DNA from: Sphingomonas aerophila
GTDB lineage: Bacteria; Pseudomonadota; Alphaproteobacteria; Sphingomonadales; Sphingomonadaceae
DNA length: 64,000 nt
Direction: 5' to 3'
Assembly: GCF_014199305.1 (NCBI RefSeq)
Contig: NZ_JACIJK010000001.1
Span: 186,001 to 250,000, forward strand
The stretch's first letter is position 1. Each line of letters starts with the position of its first letter. The translations under genes and the position numbers were made by a program. A model generated the notes under the pieces. It was not told the DNA's origin and searched no databases. It saw only the letters and a list, made by a program, of their open reading frames with translations. Below, piece after piece: positions 35,083 through 43,660 of the stretch.

Positions 35083-36504
35083 TCAACCCGTCCCGTGCAC
35101 GCCGAACAGGGCAGCCAGCCCCAGAAAGCTCAGGAAACCCATGCTGTCGGTAAACATCGTCACGAACACCGACGACGATACCGCAGGATCGATGTCAAAC
35201 CGATCCAGCGTTACCGGAACCAGCACCCCCGCCAGCCCGGCGACCAGATTGTTGAACAGGATCGCCAGCCCGAACACGACCGCAAGATCGGCGCGGTGCC
35301 ATATGATCAGGCTGCCGATGCCGATCAGCAGGCCCAGCGTAACGCCGTTGGTGGCAGCAATCCTGAACTCGCGGACGATCATCCGGGACGTGTTTGAACT
35401 GGTCAGCTGATTGGTCGCAATCGCGCGCACCACCACGGCCAGCGTCTGCGTCCCCGCATTGCCGCCCATTCCGGACACCACCCCCATCAAGGACGCGAGC
35501 AAGGCAAAGGCGGCGATTTCGCCGTCGAAAAAGCTGATCACGAATGCCGCCAGCATCGCGGTTGGCAGGTTGATCAACAGCCAGGTCAGCCGGGTGCGGA
35601 CGGTGAAACGGATCGGCTCGTTGATGTCGCCTTCGCCCGCGCCAGACAGGCGCAGGACGTCTTCGCCGGCCTCCTGCTGGATGATATGGACGATGTCGTC
35701 GACGGTGATCATGCCGACCAACCGGCCGCTGTCGTCGACCACTGCGGCGGAGATCAGCGCATATTTCTGGAAGCGAAGAGCCACCTCCTCCTGGTCCATG
35801 TCGACCGGGATCAGCGTTTGTTCGCGCTTCATGACGTCCGCCATCGCGATCTCGCGCGGGGTGCGCAGGATCCACGACAGCGCGCAGGTGCCGACCGGAT
35901 GGTGCCGCCGATCGACCACAAAGATTTCCCAGAAGTCGGTCGTCAGCTCTTCATGGCCGCGCAAATAATCGATCGCGTCGCCCACCGTCCAATGCTCGGG
36001 CACCGCGATCAGCTCGCGCTGCATCAATCGCCCGGCGGACTCCTCCGGATAGGATAGCGCTTCCTCGATGGCGGCGCGGTCGTCGGGGTCGAGCGCGCGA
36101 AGGACTTCGCGCTGCTCCGCCGCGTCGAGGTCCTCGATGATCGCGACCGCATCGTCCGTGTCGAGCTCTGAGGCGATGTCCGCGACCTCGTGCGGCTCCA
36201 GCGCGTCAAGCAGGTCCTCGCGGACATAGTCGTTCATCTCCGCGAACACGTCGGCGTCGAGCAGGTCGGCGACGGCATGGGCGAGCGCGGCCCGCTCTTC
36301 GTGCGGGGTCAGTTCGAACAGGTCGGCGACGTCGGCCGGGTGGAGCGGCTCCACTAGGGCTCGCGCGGTTTCGGTATCGCCCGCTTCGACTGCGTCCAGC
36401 ACGGCCTGAACGAACTCCGGCCGCAACCGGTCGTCGCGATCGAGCTGGCTTTCGGTTTCCACCTCGGCGTCGGCCCGCGCCTCGGGAAGTTCGGTCTCGC
36501 TCAT
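35083..36504 (-). CDS. mgtE: Magnesium transporter MgtE
   Basis: Magnesium channel of 473 residues. An acidic N-terminal extension of about 30 residues precedes the MgtE N domain (helical repeats with HPADVADLFELTP), then two CBS domains at about 160-285 that act as the magnesium gate (VDMDQEEVALRFQKYALIS and MITVDDIVHIIQ), a linking helix, and five membrane helices with the pore signature GNAGTQTLAVVVRA. The ATG at 36504 is the first. Regulation by an upstream M-box is not seen. The upstream gap to the divergent cyclophilin gene holds a 12-base tandem repeat. Confidence 0.96.
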   Translation of the reverse strand: MSETELPEARADAEVETESQLDRDDRLRPEFVQAVLDAVEAGDTETARALVEPLHPADVADLFELTPHEERAALAHAVADLLDADVFAEMNDYVREDLLDALEPHEVADIASELDTDDAVAIIEDLDAAEQREVLRALDPDDRAAIEEALSYPEESAGRLMQRELIAVPEHWTVGDAIDYLRGHEELTTDFWEIFVVDRRHHPVGTCALSWILRTPREIAMADVMKREQTLIPVDMDQEEVALRFQKYALISAAVVDDSGRLVGMITVDDIVHIIQQEAGEDVLRLSGAGEGDINEPIRFTVRTRLTWLLINLPTAMLAAFVISFFDGEIAAFALLASLMGVVSGMGGNAGTQTLAVVVRAIATNQLTSSNTSRMIVREFRIAATNGVTLGLLIGIGSLIIWHRADLAVVFGLAILFNNLVAGLAGVLVPVTLDRFDIDPAVSSSVFVTMFTDSMGFLSFLGLAALFGVHGTG

Positions 36505-36557
36505 GCCGCCTCCTCCCGTGCTGCGTCGCGACGGGCCCTACCGCGCGCCGCCGCTAT

Positions 36558-36581
36558 TTGCCAGCCGCGTTGCCAGCCGCG
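36558..36581 (+). repeat. Two tandem copies of TTGCCAGCCGCG
   Basis: A perfect 12-base direct duplication in the 122-base gap between mgtE and the divergent cyclophilin gene, about 46 bases before the cyclophilin ATG. Each copy could serve as a -35-like or protein site. No further structure is evident in that gap. Confidence 0.75.
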
Positions 36582-36626
36582 CGGGGTGCCCCTATCTGCG
36601 CTCCCGATTAGTTCAGGAGTGACCCG

Positions 36627-37085
36627 ATGGCCGACACCTTCCAAACGCTGACCATGACGCTGGACGACGGCGACGTCACCATCCGCCTGCGTCCCGATCT
36701 TGCCCCCAACCACGTCCAGCGCATCGGCGAGCTGGCGAATGAGGGTTTCTACGACGGCGTGCCGTTCCACCGCGTGATCCCGGGCTTCATGGCGCAGGGT
36801 GGCGACGGCGGCCGCGGCGATGGCACCGGCGGCTCGACCAAGCCCAATCTGAATCAGGAGTTCTCCGCCGAGCCGCACGTCCGTGGCGTATGCTCGATGG
36901 CGCGCACCAGCGACCCCAACTCGGCCAATAGCCAGTTCTTCATCGTGTTCGACGACGCGACCTTCCTCGACCGCCAGTACACGGTATGGGGTGAGGTCAC
37001 CGACGGCATGGAGCTGATCGACGCGCTGCCCAAGGGTGAGCCGCCGCGCAATCCGGCCAAGATCGTGCGCATGCGCGCCGAGTAA
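36627..37085 (+). CDS. Peptidyl-prolyl cis-trans isomerase (cyclophilin)
   Basis: Cytosolic cyclophilin of 152 residues without signal peptide, PpiB-like. Family motifs are FYDGVPFHRVIPGFMAQGGD, CSMARTSDPNSANSQFFIV and the RQYTVWGEVTDGM block. It speeds proline isomerisation in folding proteins. The CAGGAGTG site before the ATG is good. It is followed by a bidirectional hairpin shared with the convergent LysR gene. Confidence 0.95.
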   Translation: MADTFQTLTMTLDDGDVTIRLRPDLAPNHVQRIGELANEGFYDGVPFHRVIPGFMAQGGDGGRGDGTGGSTKPNLNQEFSAEPHVRGVCSMARTSDPNSANSQFFIVFDDATFLDRQYTVWGEVTDGMELIDALPKGEPPRNPAKIVRMRAE

Positions 37086-37095
37086 GGCTGACTTC

Positions 37096-37125
37096 CTCCC
37101 TCTCCTCCCGAGCGGGGAGAGGGAG
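37096..37125. terminator. Hairpin between convergent cyclophilin and LysR genes
   Basis: CTCCCTCTCC (37096-37105) and GGAGAGGGAG (37116-37125) form a perfect ten-base-pair stem with a ten-base loop midway between two convergent stops. No T run follows on either strand, so it is a barrier or a mobile-type palindrome rather than a textbook intrinsic terminator. Confidence 0.55.
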
Positions 37126-37128
37126 CGA

Positions 37129-38016
37129 CTACCCCTCGCCCAGCACCTTCACGACCCAGTCGTGGAACAGGCGAACCGGCCGCGTCGCAAGCGCCCGTGG
37201 CCGGCACACGAAATAGTGACCATAGGGGCTGTCGACCTCGATTTCAGGGAACAGCCTTACCAGCCGCGGATCATGCGCGTGGCTAAGGTGGCTTTCGTGC
37301 ATGAACGCGACGCCCAGCCCCTGTGCCGCGGCCTCCAGCATCAAACCGCCCGCATCAAAGAAGTCCATGGCGAGTGGTTTGATCGCCCCCAGCCCCGCCG
37401 CCGCAGTCCATGCGGTGATGGTATCGGGCATGTCGCGGTGGATCAGAGCGGTAAGGCCGCTCAGCTGCGTCGGGCTGGTGATCGGTCGGGGCCCTTCCAG
37501 CAGCGAACGAGCGCCGATCACCGCGATCCGGTTGGTGTCGAGCCGCCGTGCATACAGGGCGGGATCAACCTCGCGCGCCAGTGCGATCACTGCATCCAAA
37601 CCATCGCCCAGCCGCGACATGCCGTGGCCCGCGGTGTCGATGTCCAGGTGTAATTGCGGGTGCGTCGCCCGCAACTCTCCGACGCGCGGAAAGAGACGTT
37701 GCGACGCATACAAGGGCAGTACGCCCAGGCGCAGCCGCAGCACCTCGGTTCCGCTGTGAAGCGATTCAAGGGCATCGGACAGGCTGTCGAGCACGGGTGC
37801 GATCTCTCGCAGCAGTTGCTCGCCGTCAGCGTTCAGTACCATGGCCTGGTGCCGGCGAGCGAACAGCGGACGATCGATAAAGCGCTCCAGCGACTGAACG
37901 CGGCGGCTGAGCGCGGGCGCGGACAACGCGAGTTCCTCCGCTGCGGCCTTTATCGACCCCAGCCGCGCAACCTGAACAAAAGCTTCGATGGCGCCCAGCG
38001 GCGGCAGCCGTCGCAT
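37129..38016 (-). CDS. LysR-family transcriptional regulator (GcvA-like)
   Basis: A 295-residue regulator: an N-terminal winged helix (LGAIEAFVQVARLGSIKAAAEELALSAPALSRRVQSLE, of which the second half is the recognition helix) and a C-terminal substrate-binding domain (DGLDAVIALAR, GLMLEAAAQGLGVAFMHES). The pattern APALSRRVQSLE and RPLFARRHQAM resembles the GcvA/AmpR branch. I chose ATG 38016 because GAGGGATC precedes it; an ATG at 38046 adds ten residues and overlaps the putative operator. Divergent gene: a CDC48-type ATPase. The inducer is unknown. Confidence 0.9.
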   Translation of the reverse strand: MRRLPPLGAIEAFVQVARLGSIKAAAEELALSAPALSRRVQSLERFIDRPLFARRHQAMVLNADGEQLLREIAPVLDSLSDALESLHSGTEVLRLRLGVLPLYASQRLFPRVGELRATHPQLHLDIDTAGHGMSRLGDGLDAVIALAREVDPALYARRLDTNRIAVIGARSLLEGPRPITSPTQLSGLTALIHRDMPDTITAWTAAAGLGAIKPLAMDFFDAGGLMLEAAAQGLGVAFMHESHLSHAHDPRLVRLFPEIEVDSPYGHYFVCRPRALATRPVRLFHDWVVKVLGEG

Positions 38017-38045
38017 CGCTGATCCCTCTTCCGACCCCGCCACCA

Positions 38046-38086
38046 TTGCAGAAAGTGCAATCGCGTCAACTCTTTTCGCAATTGCA
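38046..38086. promoter_or_regulatory. Putative LysR operator in the divergent region
   Basis: TTGCA-N5-TGCAA (38046-38060) is a perfect T-N11-A LysR box, 30 bases before the regulator's ATG. A second palindrome, GCAATTGC (38078-38085), lies 32 bases centre-to-centre away. Two such sites with this spacing fit self-regulation by LysR proteins and possible activation of a rightward transcript. Confidence 0.6.
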
Positions 38087-38094
38087 ACATGAAA

Positions 38095-38178
38095 GCTGTT
38101 AGCGCAAACAGTTCACGCCTTTCAGGCATCCTCTCCTAAAAACTTTAACGGGCTGGCCTTCGCGCCGGCCCTTTTTTT
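38095..38178 (+). ncRNA. Candidate small RNA between LysR gene and CDC48 gene
   Basis: A plus-strand intrinsic terminator ends at 38178, but the nearest upstream plus-strand gene ends at 37085 on the far side of a minus-strand gene. A transcript starting near 38080-38110 would therefore be about 80 bases with no open frame. It contains ATCCTCTCC (38128-38136), which could pair with ribosome binding sites. The 5' end is a guess. It could instead be an attenuated leader of the CDC48 gene. Confidence 0.4.
38150..38178 (+). terminator. Intrinsic terminator before the CDC48-type gene
   Basis: GGGCTGGC (38150-38157), loop CTTCGC, GCCGGCCC (38164-38171), then seven T residues. This is the best plus-strand terminator in the window, with one T-G wobble in an eight-base-pair stem. 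It lies 80 bases before the CDC48 ATG. Confidence 0.8.
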
Positions 38179-38258
38179 GTGTTCTGTCCCGCCTCGCGCC
38201 GGCGGAACCGGCATCCTATCTCGCGCGCTTGCGATTGCCCCGCGAGAAGGAAAAAAGA

Positions 38259-40553
38259 ATGGCCGAAACAGAGGCGCCGACGCGCCGCATCCAGGTGGCG
38301 AACAGCCGCGCCGAGGATTCCGGGCGGGGCCTCGCGCATATGCCGCGCAGCATGATGGCCGCCCTGGGTGTGGGCGAGGGCGATGTAGTGGAGATCGTCG
38401 GCAAGCGGTCCACCCCTGCCCGCGCCGTCTACCCTTATGCAGAGGACGAGGGGCTCGACGTGATGCGCCTCGACGGCCTTCAGCGCGCCAATGCGGGCGT
38501 CGGCTCGGGCGACTTCGTGGAAGTACGTGCGGCAGAATCGAAGCCGGCCACGCGTGTCGTGTTCGCGCCCGCACAGCAGAACCTGCGCCTGCAAGGGTCC
38601 AGCGCGGCGCTGAAGCGCACTTTCTACAATCGGCCGCTGGTCGCTGGCGACATCGTCGCCACTGCCGGGCACCAGCGCGTCGGCCAGATGCCCGCCTCCA
38701 TTCAGCGCTACATGAATGCGCCGGCCTATGCGTTGCAGGAGATCCGCCTCGCGGTGGTGAGTGCCAGCCCCAAGGGGGTGGTCCATATCGACGAGGACAC
38801 CGAGATCGAGCTTCGGCCTGAATACGAGGAGCCGGAAGCGGCGCGTCGGGCCGACGTAACATATGATGATATCGGCGGCATGGCGGCGACGATCGACCAA
38901 CTGCGCGAGATGGTCGAGCTGCCGCTGCGCTATCCGGAGCTGTTCCAGCGCCTGGGCGTCGATCCGCCCAAGGGCGTGCTGCTTTATGGCCCTCCCGGCA
39001 CCGGCAAGACCCGGCTTGCCCGCGCGGTCGCGAATGAGTCGGACGCGCAATTCTTCCTGATCAACGGCCCCGAGATCATGGGTTCTGCCTATGGCGAGTC
39101 GGAGGGCCGGCTGCGCGAGGTGTTCGAGGCGGCGGCAAAGGCCGCGCCCTCCATCGTCTTCATCGACGAAATCGACTCGATCGCGCCCAAGCGGGGCAAT
39201 GTGCAAGGTGAGGCGGAGAAGCGCCTGGTTGCGCAGCTGCTGACGCTGATGGACGGCCTGGAAGCCCGCGCCAATCTGGTGGTGATCGCCGCCACCAATC
39301 GTCCCGAGGCGATCGACGAGGCATTGCGGCGTCCGGGCCGTTTCGATCGTGAGATCGTGGTCGGCGTTCCCGACGAACGCGGCCGGCGCGAGATCCTGGG
39401 CATTCACACCCGCGGTATGCCGCTTGCCGACGGGGTTGACCTCGCCGAGTTGTCGCGCACCACCTATGGCTTTGTCGGCGCCGACCTCGCGGCGCTGACC
39501 CGCGAGGCGGCGATCGAGGCGGTGCGCCGCATCATGCCGCAGCTGAACCTGGAGGAGCGTACCGTTCCGCCAGAGGTGCTCGACACGCTGTCGGTCACGC
39601 GCGACGATTTCCTGGAAGCGTTGAAGCGCGTTCAGCCATCCGCGATGCGCGAAGTGATGGTTGAAGCGCCGCGCGTCCGTTGGGAGGATGTCGGCGGGCT
39701 CGACAAGGCGCAGATGCGCTTGAAGGAAGGCGTCGAACTGCCGCTGAAGGACCCAGACGCGTTCCGCCGCCTGGGCATCCGGCCCGCCAAGGGCTTTCTG
39801 CTATATGGCCCTCCCGGCACCGGCAAGACGCTCCTCGCCAAAGCCGTTGCGCGTGAGGCGAAAGCCAATTTCATCGCGACCAAGTCGTCCGACCTGCTGT
39901 CGAAATGGTATGGCGAGTCGGAACAACAGATCAGCCGGCTGTTCGCCCGCGCCCGCCAGGTCGCGCCGACCGTCATCTTCATCGATGAGCTCGATAGCCT
40001 GGTGCCCGCGCGTGGCGGCGGCCTGGGCGAGCCACAAGTGACCGAGAGGGTGGTCAACACGATCCTTGCAGAGATGGACGGGTTGGAGGAATTGCAGTCG
40101 GTGGTCGTCATTGGCGCCACCAACCGGCCCAATTTGGTCGACCCGGCCCTGTTGCGGCCAGGGCGTTTCGATGAGCTGATCTATGTCGGCGTGCCGGACA
40201 AGGCGGGCCGCCGCCGCATCCTGGACATCCAAACCGAGAAGATGCCGCTGGCCCGCGATGTCGATCTCGACCAGGTGGCGGAGCGGACCGACCGTTTCAC
40301 CGGCGCTGACCTGTCCGACGTCGTGCGCCGCGCCGGCCTGATCGCGCTACGGCGATCTCTGGGCGCACGGGAAGTCTATATGGACGATTTCACCGAAGCG
40401 CTGACCGAATCACGCGCCAGCGTCACGGCGGACATGGAAAAGGACTATGAGCAGATCGCCTCGCGGTTGAAGCAGGATGCCGCGTCCATGCAGTCGATCG
40501 GCTTCATCAGCCCAGGCCAGTTGACCCCGCGCGGGCCAAAGGGCGCTGACTGA
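38259..40553 (+). CDS. CDC48/VAT-type double AAA+ ATPase
   Basis: A 764-residue unfoldase of the archaeal VAT / eukaryotic p97 type. Residues 10-190 are the N domain (double-psi barrel plus CDC48 domain 2). D1 has Walker A GPPGTGKT at 244-251, Walker B IVFIDEIDS and arginine-finger region RRPGRFDRE. D2 has Walker A at 517-524, pore loop KWYGESEQQ and Walker B VIFIDELDS. The family pulls proteins out of complexes and membranes or feeds proteolysis. The ATG at 38259 follows GAGAAGG. Such genes are uncommon in bacteria outside certain lineages, sphingomonads among them; an archaeal origin is likely but old, since composition matches the neighbours. Confidence 0.95.
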   Translation: MAETEAPTRRIQVANSRAEDSGRGLAHMPRSMMAALGVGEGDVVEIVGKRSTPARAVYPYAEDEGLDVMRLDGLQRANAGVGSGDFVEVRAAESKPATRVVFAPAQQNLRLQGSSAALKRTFYNRPLVAGDIVATAGHQRVGQMPASIQRYMNAPAYALQEIRLAVVSASPKGVVHIDEDTEIELRPEYEEPEAARRADVTYDDIGGMAATIDQLREMVELPLRYPELFQRLGVDPPKGVLLYGPPGTGKTRLARAVANESDAQFFLINGPEIMGSAYGESEGRLREVFEAAAKAAPSIVFIDEIDSIAPKRGNVQGEAEKRLVAQLLTLMDGLEARANLVVIAATNRPEAIDEALRRPGRFDREIVVGVPDERGRREILGIHTRGMPLADGVDLAELSRTTYGFVGADLAALTREAAIEAVRRIMPQLNLEERTVPPEVLDTLSVTRDDFLEALKRVQPSAMREVMVEAPRVRWEDVGGLDKAQMRLKEGVELPLKDPDAFRRLGIRPAKGFLLYGPPGTGKTLLAKAVAREAKANFIATKSSDLLSKWYGESEQQISRLFARARQVAPTVIFIDELDSLVPARGGGLGEPQVTERVVNTILAEMDGLEELQSVVVIGATNRPNLVDPALLRPGRFDELIYVGVPDKAGRRRILDIQTEKMPLARDVDLDQVAERTDRFTGADLSDVVRRAGLIALRRSLGAREVYMDDFTEALTESRASVTADMEKDYEQIASRLKQDAASMQSIGFISPGQLTPRGPKGAD

Positions 40554-40601
40554 CCCGAGGCGTCCCCGTCGTACCTGGGCAGGCGCGACGGGAAGGCGTT
40601 C

Positions 40602-40931
40602 TCATGCCCAGTTCCGGGTCCACGCGTAGCCGCGGGTGACCGTGGCGACGGTCAAGGTGTACCAGTCGTACCAGCGCTCGCGCCCTTGGTCGCGCGTGGC
40701 GGCGTGCTCGGCCTGATCGCGCCATGCACGCGCGGCGGCGTCATCCGACCAATAGCTGACGGTGATGCCGACGCCGTCCGACCCACGGACCGCATCGATG
40801 CCGCAATAGCCAGGCTGGCGTGCTGCCAGGTCGTCCATGCGGGCGGATGCGGCACGGTAGCCTTCTTCGTCCGCGCCGGTCCGTCGCGAGACAAAGATCA
40901 CCGCAATCTGCCCGACCCGGTCCGTGTTCAT
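40602..40931 (-). CDS. Antibiotic biosynthesis monooxygenase (ABM) domain protein
   Basis: A 109-residue dimeric alpha-beta barrel. GQIAVIFVSRRTGADEEGYRAAS is the first strand-helix unit, GYCGIDAVRGSDGVGITVSYW the middle strands, and AAARAWRDQAEHAATRDQGR the helix with the usual W-x-x-x-x-x-H pattern. Members include small oxygenases and haem-degrading proteins, but many have no known activity. It stands alone, 49 bases from the CDC48 stop and divergent from a methyltransferase gene. Confidence 0.8.
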   Translation of the reverse strand: MNTDRVGQIAVIFVSRRTGADEEGYRAASARMDDLAARQPGYCGIDAVRGSDGVGITVSYWSDDAAARAWRDQAEHAATRDQGRERWYDWYTLTVATVTRGYAWTRNWA

Positions 40932-41049
40932 GGCGACAACTTAGGCCCGCTTGATAACACCGATGCAACCCCGGCGCTTGAAACCCATTCTGATTGTGTG
41001 CGACGGGAGATAATTCGTGTCGCCCGCGACCGACTGTGACAGGACCGTG

Positions 41050-41670
41050 ATGCCTCCTTCGACCACCGCTGCCCCCAGCCGCCGCGACCGTACACGCCCC
41101 TCAGGCGTGCCCTCGCCATGGCAGATGTTCTTTCAGGGATTCCTGAAACATCCAGTTATGGTCGGCTCGATCATTCCCTCTTCCGACCGGCTGATCCGCA
41201 AGATGCTGGGCCCGGTCGACTGGGCGAATTGCAAGCTGTTCGTCGAATATGGTCCGGGCGTCGGCACCTTTTGCCGTCCCATCCTTGACCGGATGGCGCC
41301 CGACGCCACCCTGATCGCGATTGACACCAATCCCGACTTCATCCGCTACCTTCGCCACACGATCACTGACACCCGCTTCGCCGCGGTGCACGGATCGGCG
41401 GCGGATGTCGGCCAGATCATCGCCGATCATGGCCACGCCCATGCCGACTACATCCTGTCCGGCCTGCCCTTTTCCACCCTGCCGCCCGGCGTCGGCCCGG
41501 CGATCGCCACGGCCACGAGCGCGGCGCTGCGTCCCGGCGGCGCCTTCCTGGTCTACCAGTTCAGCCCCAAGGTGAAGGACTTCCTCGATCCGCATTGGTC
41601 GAACATCGACCACGACATGGAATGGTGGAACGTCCCCCCTGCCCAGCTTTATTGGGCGTGGCAGGGCTGA
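41050..41670 (+). CDS. Class I methyltransferase, PmtA-like
   Basis: A 206-residue SAM methyltransferase. VEYGPGVGTFCRPILDRM holds the SAM loop, LIAIDTNPDFIRYLRHTI the acidic strand, and YILSGLPFSTLPPGV the catalytic motif that is typical of phospholipid N-methyltransferases (COG3963), which form phosphatidylcholine precursors. The segment FLKHPVMVGSIIPSS near the start also recurs in that group. ATG 41050 has an AGGACC site; a GTG at 41017 is in frame. The end YWAWQG is short of a second domain. Substrate assignment is inferred. Confidence 0.75.
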   Translation: MPPSTTAAPSRRDRTRPSGVPSPWQMFFQGFLKHPVMVGSIIPSSDRLIRKMLGPVDWANCKLFVEYGPGVGTFCRPILDRMAPDATLIAIDTNPDFIRYLRHTITDTRFAAVHGSAADVGQIIADHGHAHADYILSGLPFSTLPPGVGPAIATATSAALRPGGAFLVYQFSPKVKDFLDPHWSNIDHDMEWWNVPPAQLYWAWQG

Positions 41671-41754
41671 CTACCTAGCCCGTTGGGTCGATTGAACGCC
41701 GCCGGCGAATGTGATTACCTCCGCTCCGCCCGATAACGGGCAGGAGAGGCAAGG

Positions 41755-43608
41755 ATGGTAAAGGCCCTGAAGCTGGTCGTCGCACTCGCGGCGACGTTGG
41801 CCGTGCCCGCTTGGGCCCAACAATCGCCTTCGCCCAAGGCCGGATCCGACGTGGTCGTCCGCGGCGCGAAGCGGACGCAGATGAGCAGTTGGCGGCAGGC
41901 CGAGACGCGCCACCTTGTCGTGCTCAGCGATGGCAGCCAGTCAGAGCTCATCCGGGTCACACGCAACCTGGAGCGACTGCATTTTCTGCTGTCCGGCCTG
42001 CTTGGTCGTTCCGACACGGGTGACGATCCGATTCGGCTTCGAGTGACGCTGATCGGCGACGTGCCGACCTTTGAGGCACTGGACCTGCGCAACTGGCGTT
42101 GGCAACAGGGGCCGTACAACGAGCTGTTCCAGCTCAGCCGTTATTACGATCCGCGTCAGGACGGGGCGGTGATGGCGACCACGCGCGTCGACCAGCGCAC
42201 CGTGATCGAACACACCACCACCAACGCCATCTCGGTCCTCAGCGCACTGTCCGACCCCGCGATTGCGGCCAACCTCGGCGCCAACGATCCCGCGGCCCGA
42301 GCCGAGCTGTCGAGTTCGCTGCTCGGCCTGTTCGCGACCGGCGGCATGCGCAGCGAGCATGACCTAGCTCCGACATTCGGCGAGCGTGCGATCGACGTTT
42401 CCGCCGACAGCCTGCTCTACGCGGGCTATGCGCAGCATTATCTCCAGACCTACTTTCCCGCCGCGTACCCGCGCTGGTACCTCGATGGCTTCGGACAGGT
42501 GTTCGCGTCGCTGGTGGTGAAGGGCGACACGGTGCTGGAATATGGGCGCAGCCCGCGGGGCACATCGGCTGTGCTGAACAGCTTCGGCTCCTACCCCATC
42601 GCCGACGTGCTCAGCGAAAAATACCTGACCGCCAACCCGCGCAAGACCAGTTGGACGCCCATCCACGCCTGGATGCTGACCCACTTCATGCTGTTCTCCG
42701 ATACGCGCCGTCCCCAGTTGCGCCAGTACCTCGCGGCTCGCGCCAGGGGAGACGATGCGGCCAGTGCGGCGCAGTCGTTCGGCGATCCCAAGGCGCTCGC
42801 CAAGGAACTGCGCGCCTATTTCGGCGCCCGGAAGCCATATGAAATCGTGACCTATCCCGCCGATCGGATCGAGGAACCGGTGGTCCGCCGGCTGACCCAG
42901 GGCCAGGCCGCATTCGTCAAGGGACGGCTGGAACTCGGCGGACGCACCACGGTGCCCCCCAGCCCCGGTGCAGCGACGCCACCCGAGCAGGCCCGCCGGA
43001 TGACGAGCGAGCGCGAGTCCGCGCTGCGCCGGAGGACCCGCTGGCTTGAGCGCCTGCGCGACGATGCCGCGCGGTGGGACGGGGAGGCAGATGCACAACT
43101 GCTGCTGGCCGAGGCAGAATGCCGCAGCGACAATGCCGACCGTTGCCTTGCCGCTGCCGACCGTGCCGCAGCGCTGGCGCCAGGTGACGCAGCGCCGCTC
43201 GCCTGGCGTGCTACCGCGCTGGTGATGCAAGCGGGCGCCGCGCCGGCCGCCGACCGCCCGGCCAGACTAGCGGAAGCCCGGCGTGCGATCGCGGCCGCCA
43301 ATCGCGCCGACACCGAAGCGGTGCAGCCTTTCTTCGCCTATTACGACAGCTTTGCCGCGGCCGGACAGCCACCCTCGGTCACCGCCATCGACGGGCTGCA
43401 AAAGGCAGTCGGCGAGGTGCCCGACGCCCCGCAGAGCCGACTGGCGCTTGCCACCGCACTTGCCAGCCGGGGACAGATTGCCCCCGCACGTCAGGTCATC
43501 ATGCCTGTTGCGGCTGGGCCGTACGACAGCCCCGAACGTCCCGCCGCCCTCGCGCTGGCGGGCCGGACCGCGCCGTCACCCTCCCACGGGCCACCGCCAA
43601 AGCCTTGA
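41755..43608 (+). CDS. Secreted TPR protein with degenerate peptidase domain
   Basis: A 617-residue exported protein (signal peptide residues 1-21, ending AWAQ). Residues 45-360 look like a gluzincin-type metallopeptidase: LLYAGYAQHYLQTYFP at about 220-235 occupies the place of the HExxH helix and PRWYLDGFGQ that of the downstream Glu motif, yet His, Glu and His are Ala, Gly and Gln. So it should not bind zinc in the usual way. After a basic linker, residues 410-600 are Ala-rich TPR-like helices. I know similar unnamed sphingomonad proteins; no function is established. AGGAGAGGCAAGG precedes the ATG. Confidence 0.7.
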   Translation: MVKALKLVVALAATLAVPAWAQQSPSPKAGSDVVVRGAKRTQMSSWRQAETRHLVVLSDGSQSELIRVTRNLERLHFLLSGLLGRSDTGDDPIRLRVTLIGDVPTFEALDLRNWRWQQGPYNELFQLSRYYDPRQDGAVMATTRVDQRTVIEHTTTNAISVLSALSDPAIAANLGANDPAARAELSSSLLGLFATGGMRSEHDLAPTFGERAIDVSADSLLYAGYAQHYLQTYFPAAYPRWYLDGFGQVFASLVVKGDTVLEYGRSPRGTSAVLNSFGSYPIADVLSEKYLTANPRKTSWTPIHAWMLTHFMLFSDTRRPQLRQYLAARARGDDAASAAQSFGDPKALAKELRAYFGARKPYEIVTYPADRIEEPVVRRLTQGQAAFVKGRLELGGRTTVPPSPGAATPPEQARRMTSERESALRRRTRWLERLRDDAARWDGEADAQLLLAEAECRSDNADRCLAAADRAAALAPGDAAPLAWRATALVMQAGAAPAADRPARLAEARRAIAAANRADTEAVQPFFAYYDSFAAAGQPPSVTAIDGLQKAVGEVPDAPQSRLALATALASRGQIAPARQVIMPVAAGPYDSPERPAALALAGRTAPSPSHGPPPKP

Positions 43609-43649
43609 CAAAAGGCCCCGAAACACATACTTACATCTTTGTTAGTAAG
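43605..43649 (+). promoter_or_regulatory. Promoter and palindromic operator of the Coq4-like gene
   Basis: A perfect -35 TTGACA (43605-43610) overlaps the stop of the preceding gene; 17 bases later lies TACTTA (43628-43633). CTTAC-N10-GTAAG (43630-43649) is an inverted repeat spanning the -10 and start-site region, like TetR-family operators. The -10 match is weak. No regulator gene lies nearby. Confidence 0.6.
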
Positions 43650-43660
43650 GAGTGTTTTCC

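Noticed and set aside
37096..37125. A copy of the palindromic element found in the trmJ fusion
   Set aside because: It is a different, shorter perfect stem (CTCCCTCTCC) with no shared core sequence.
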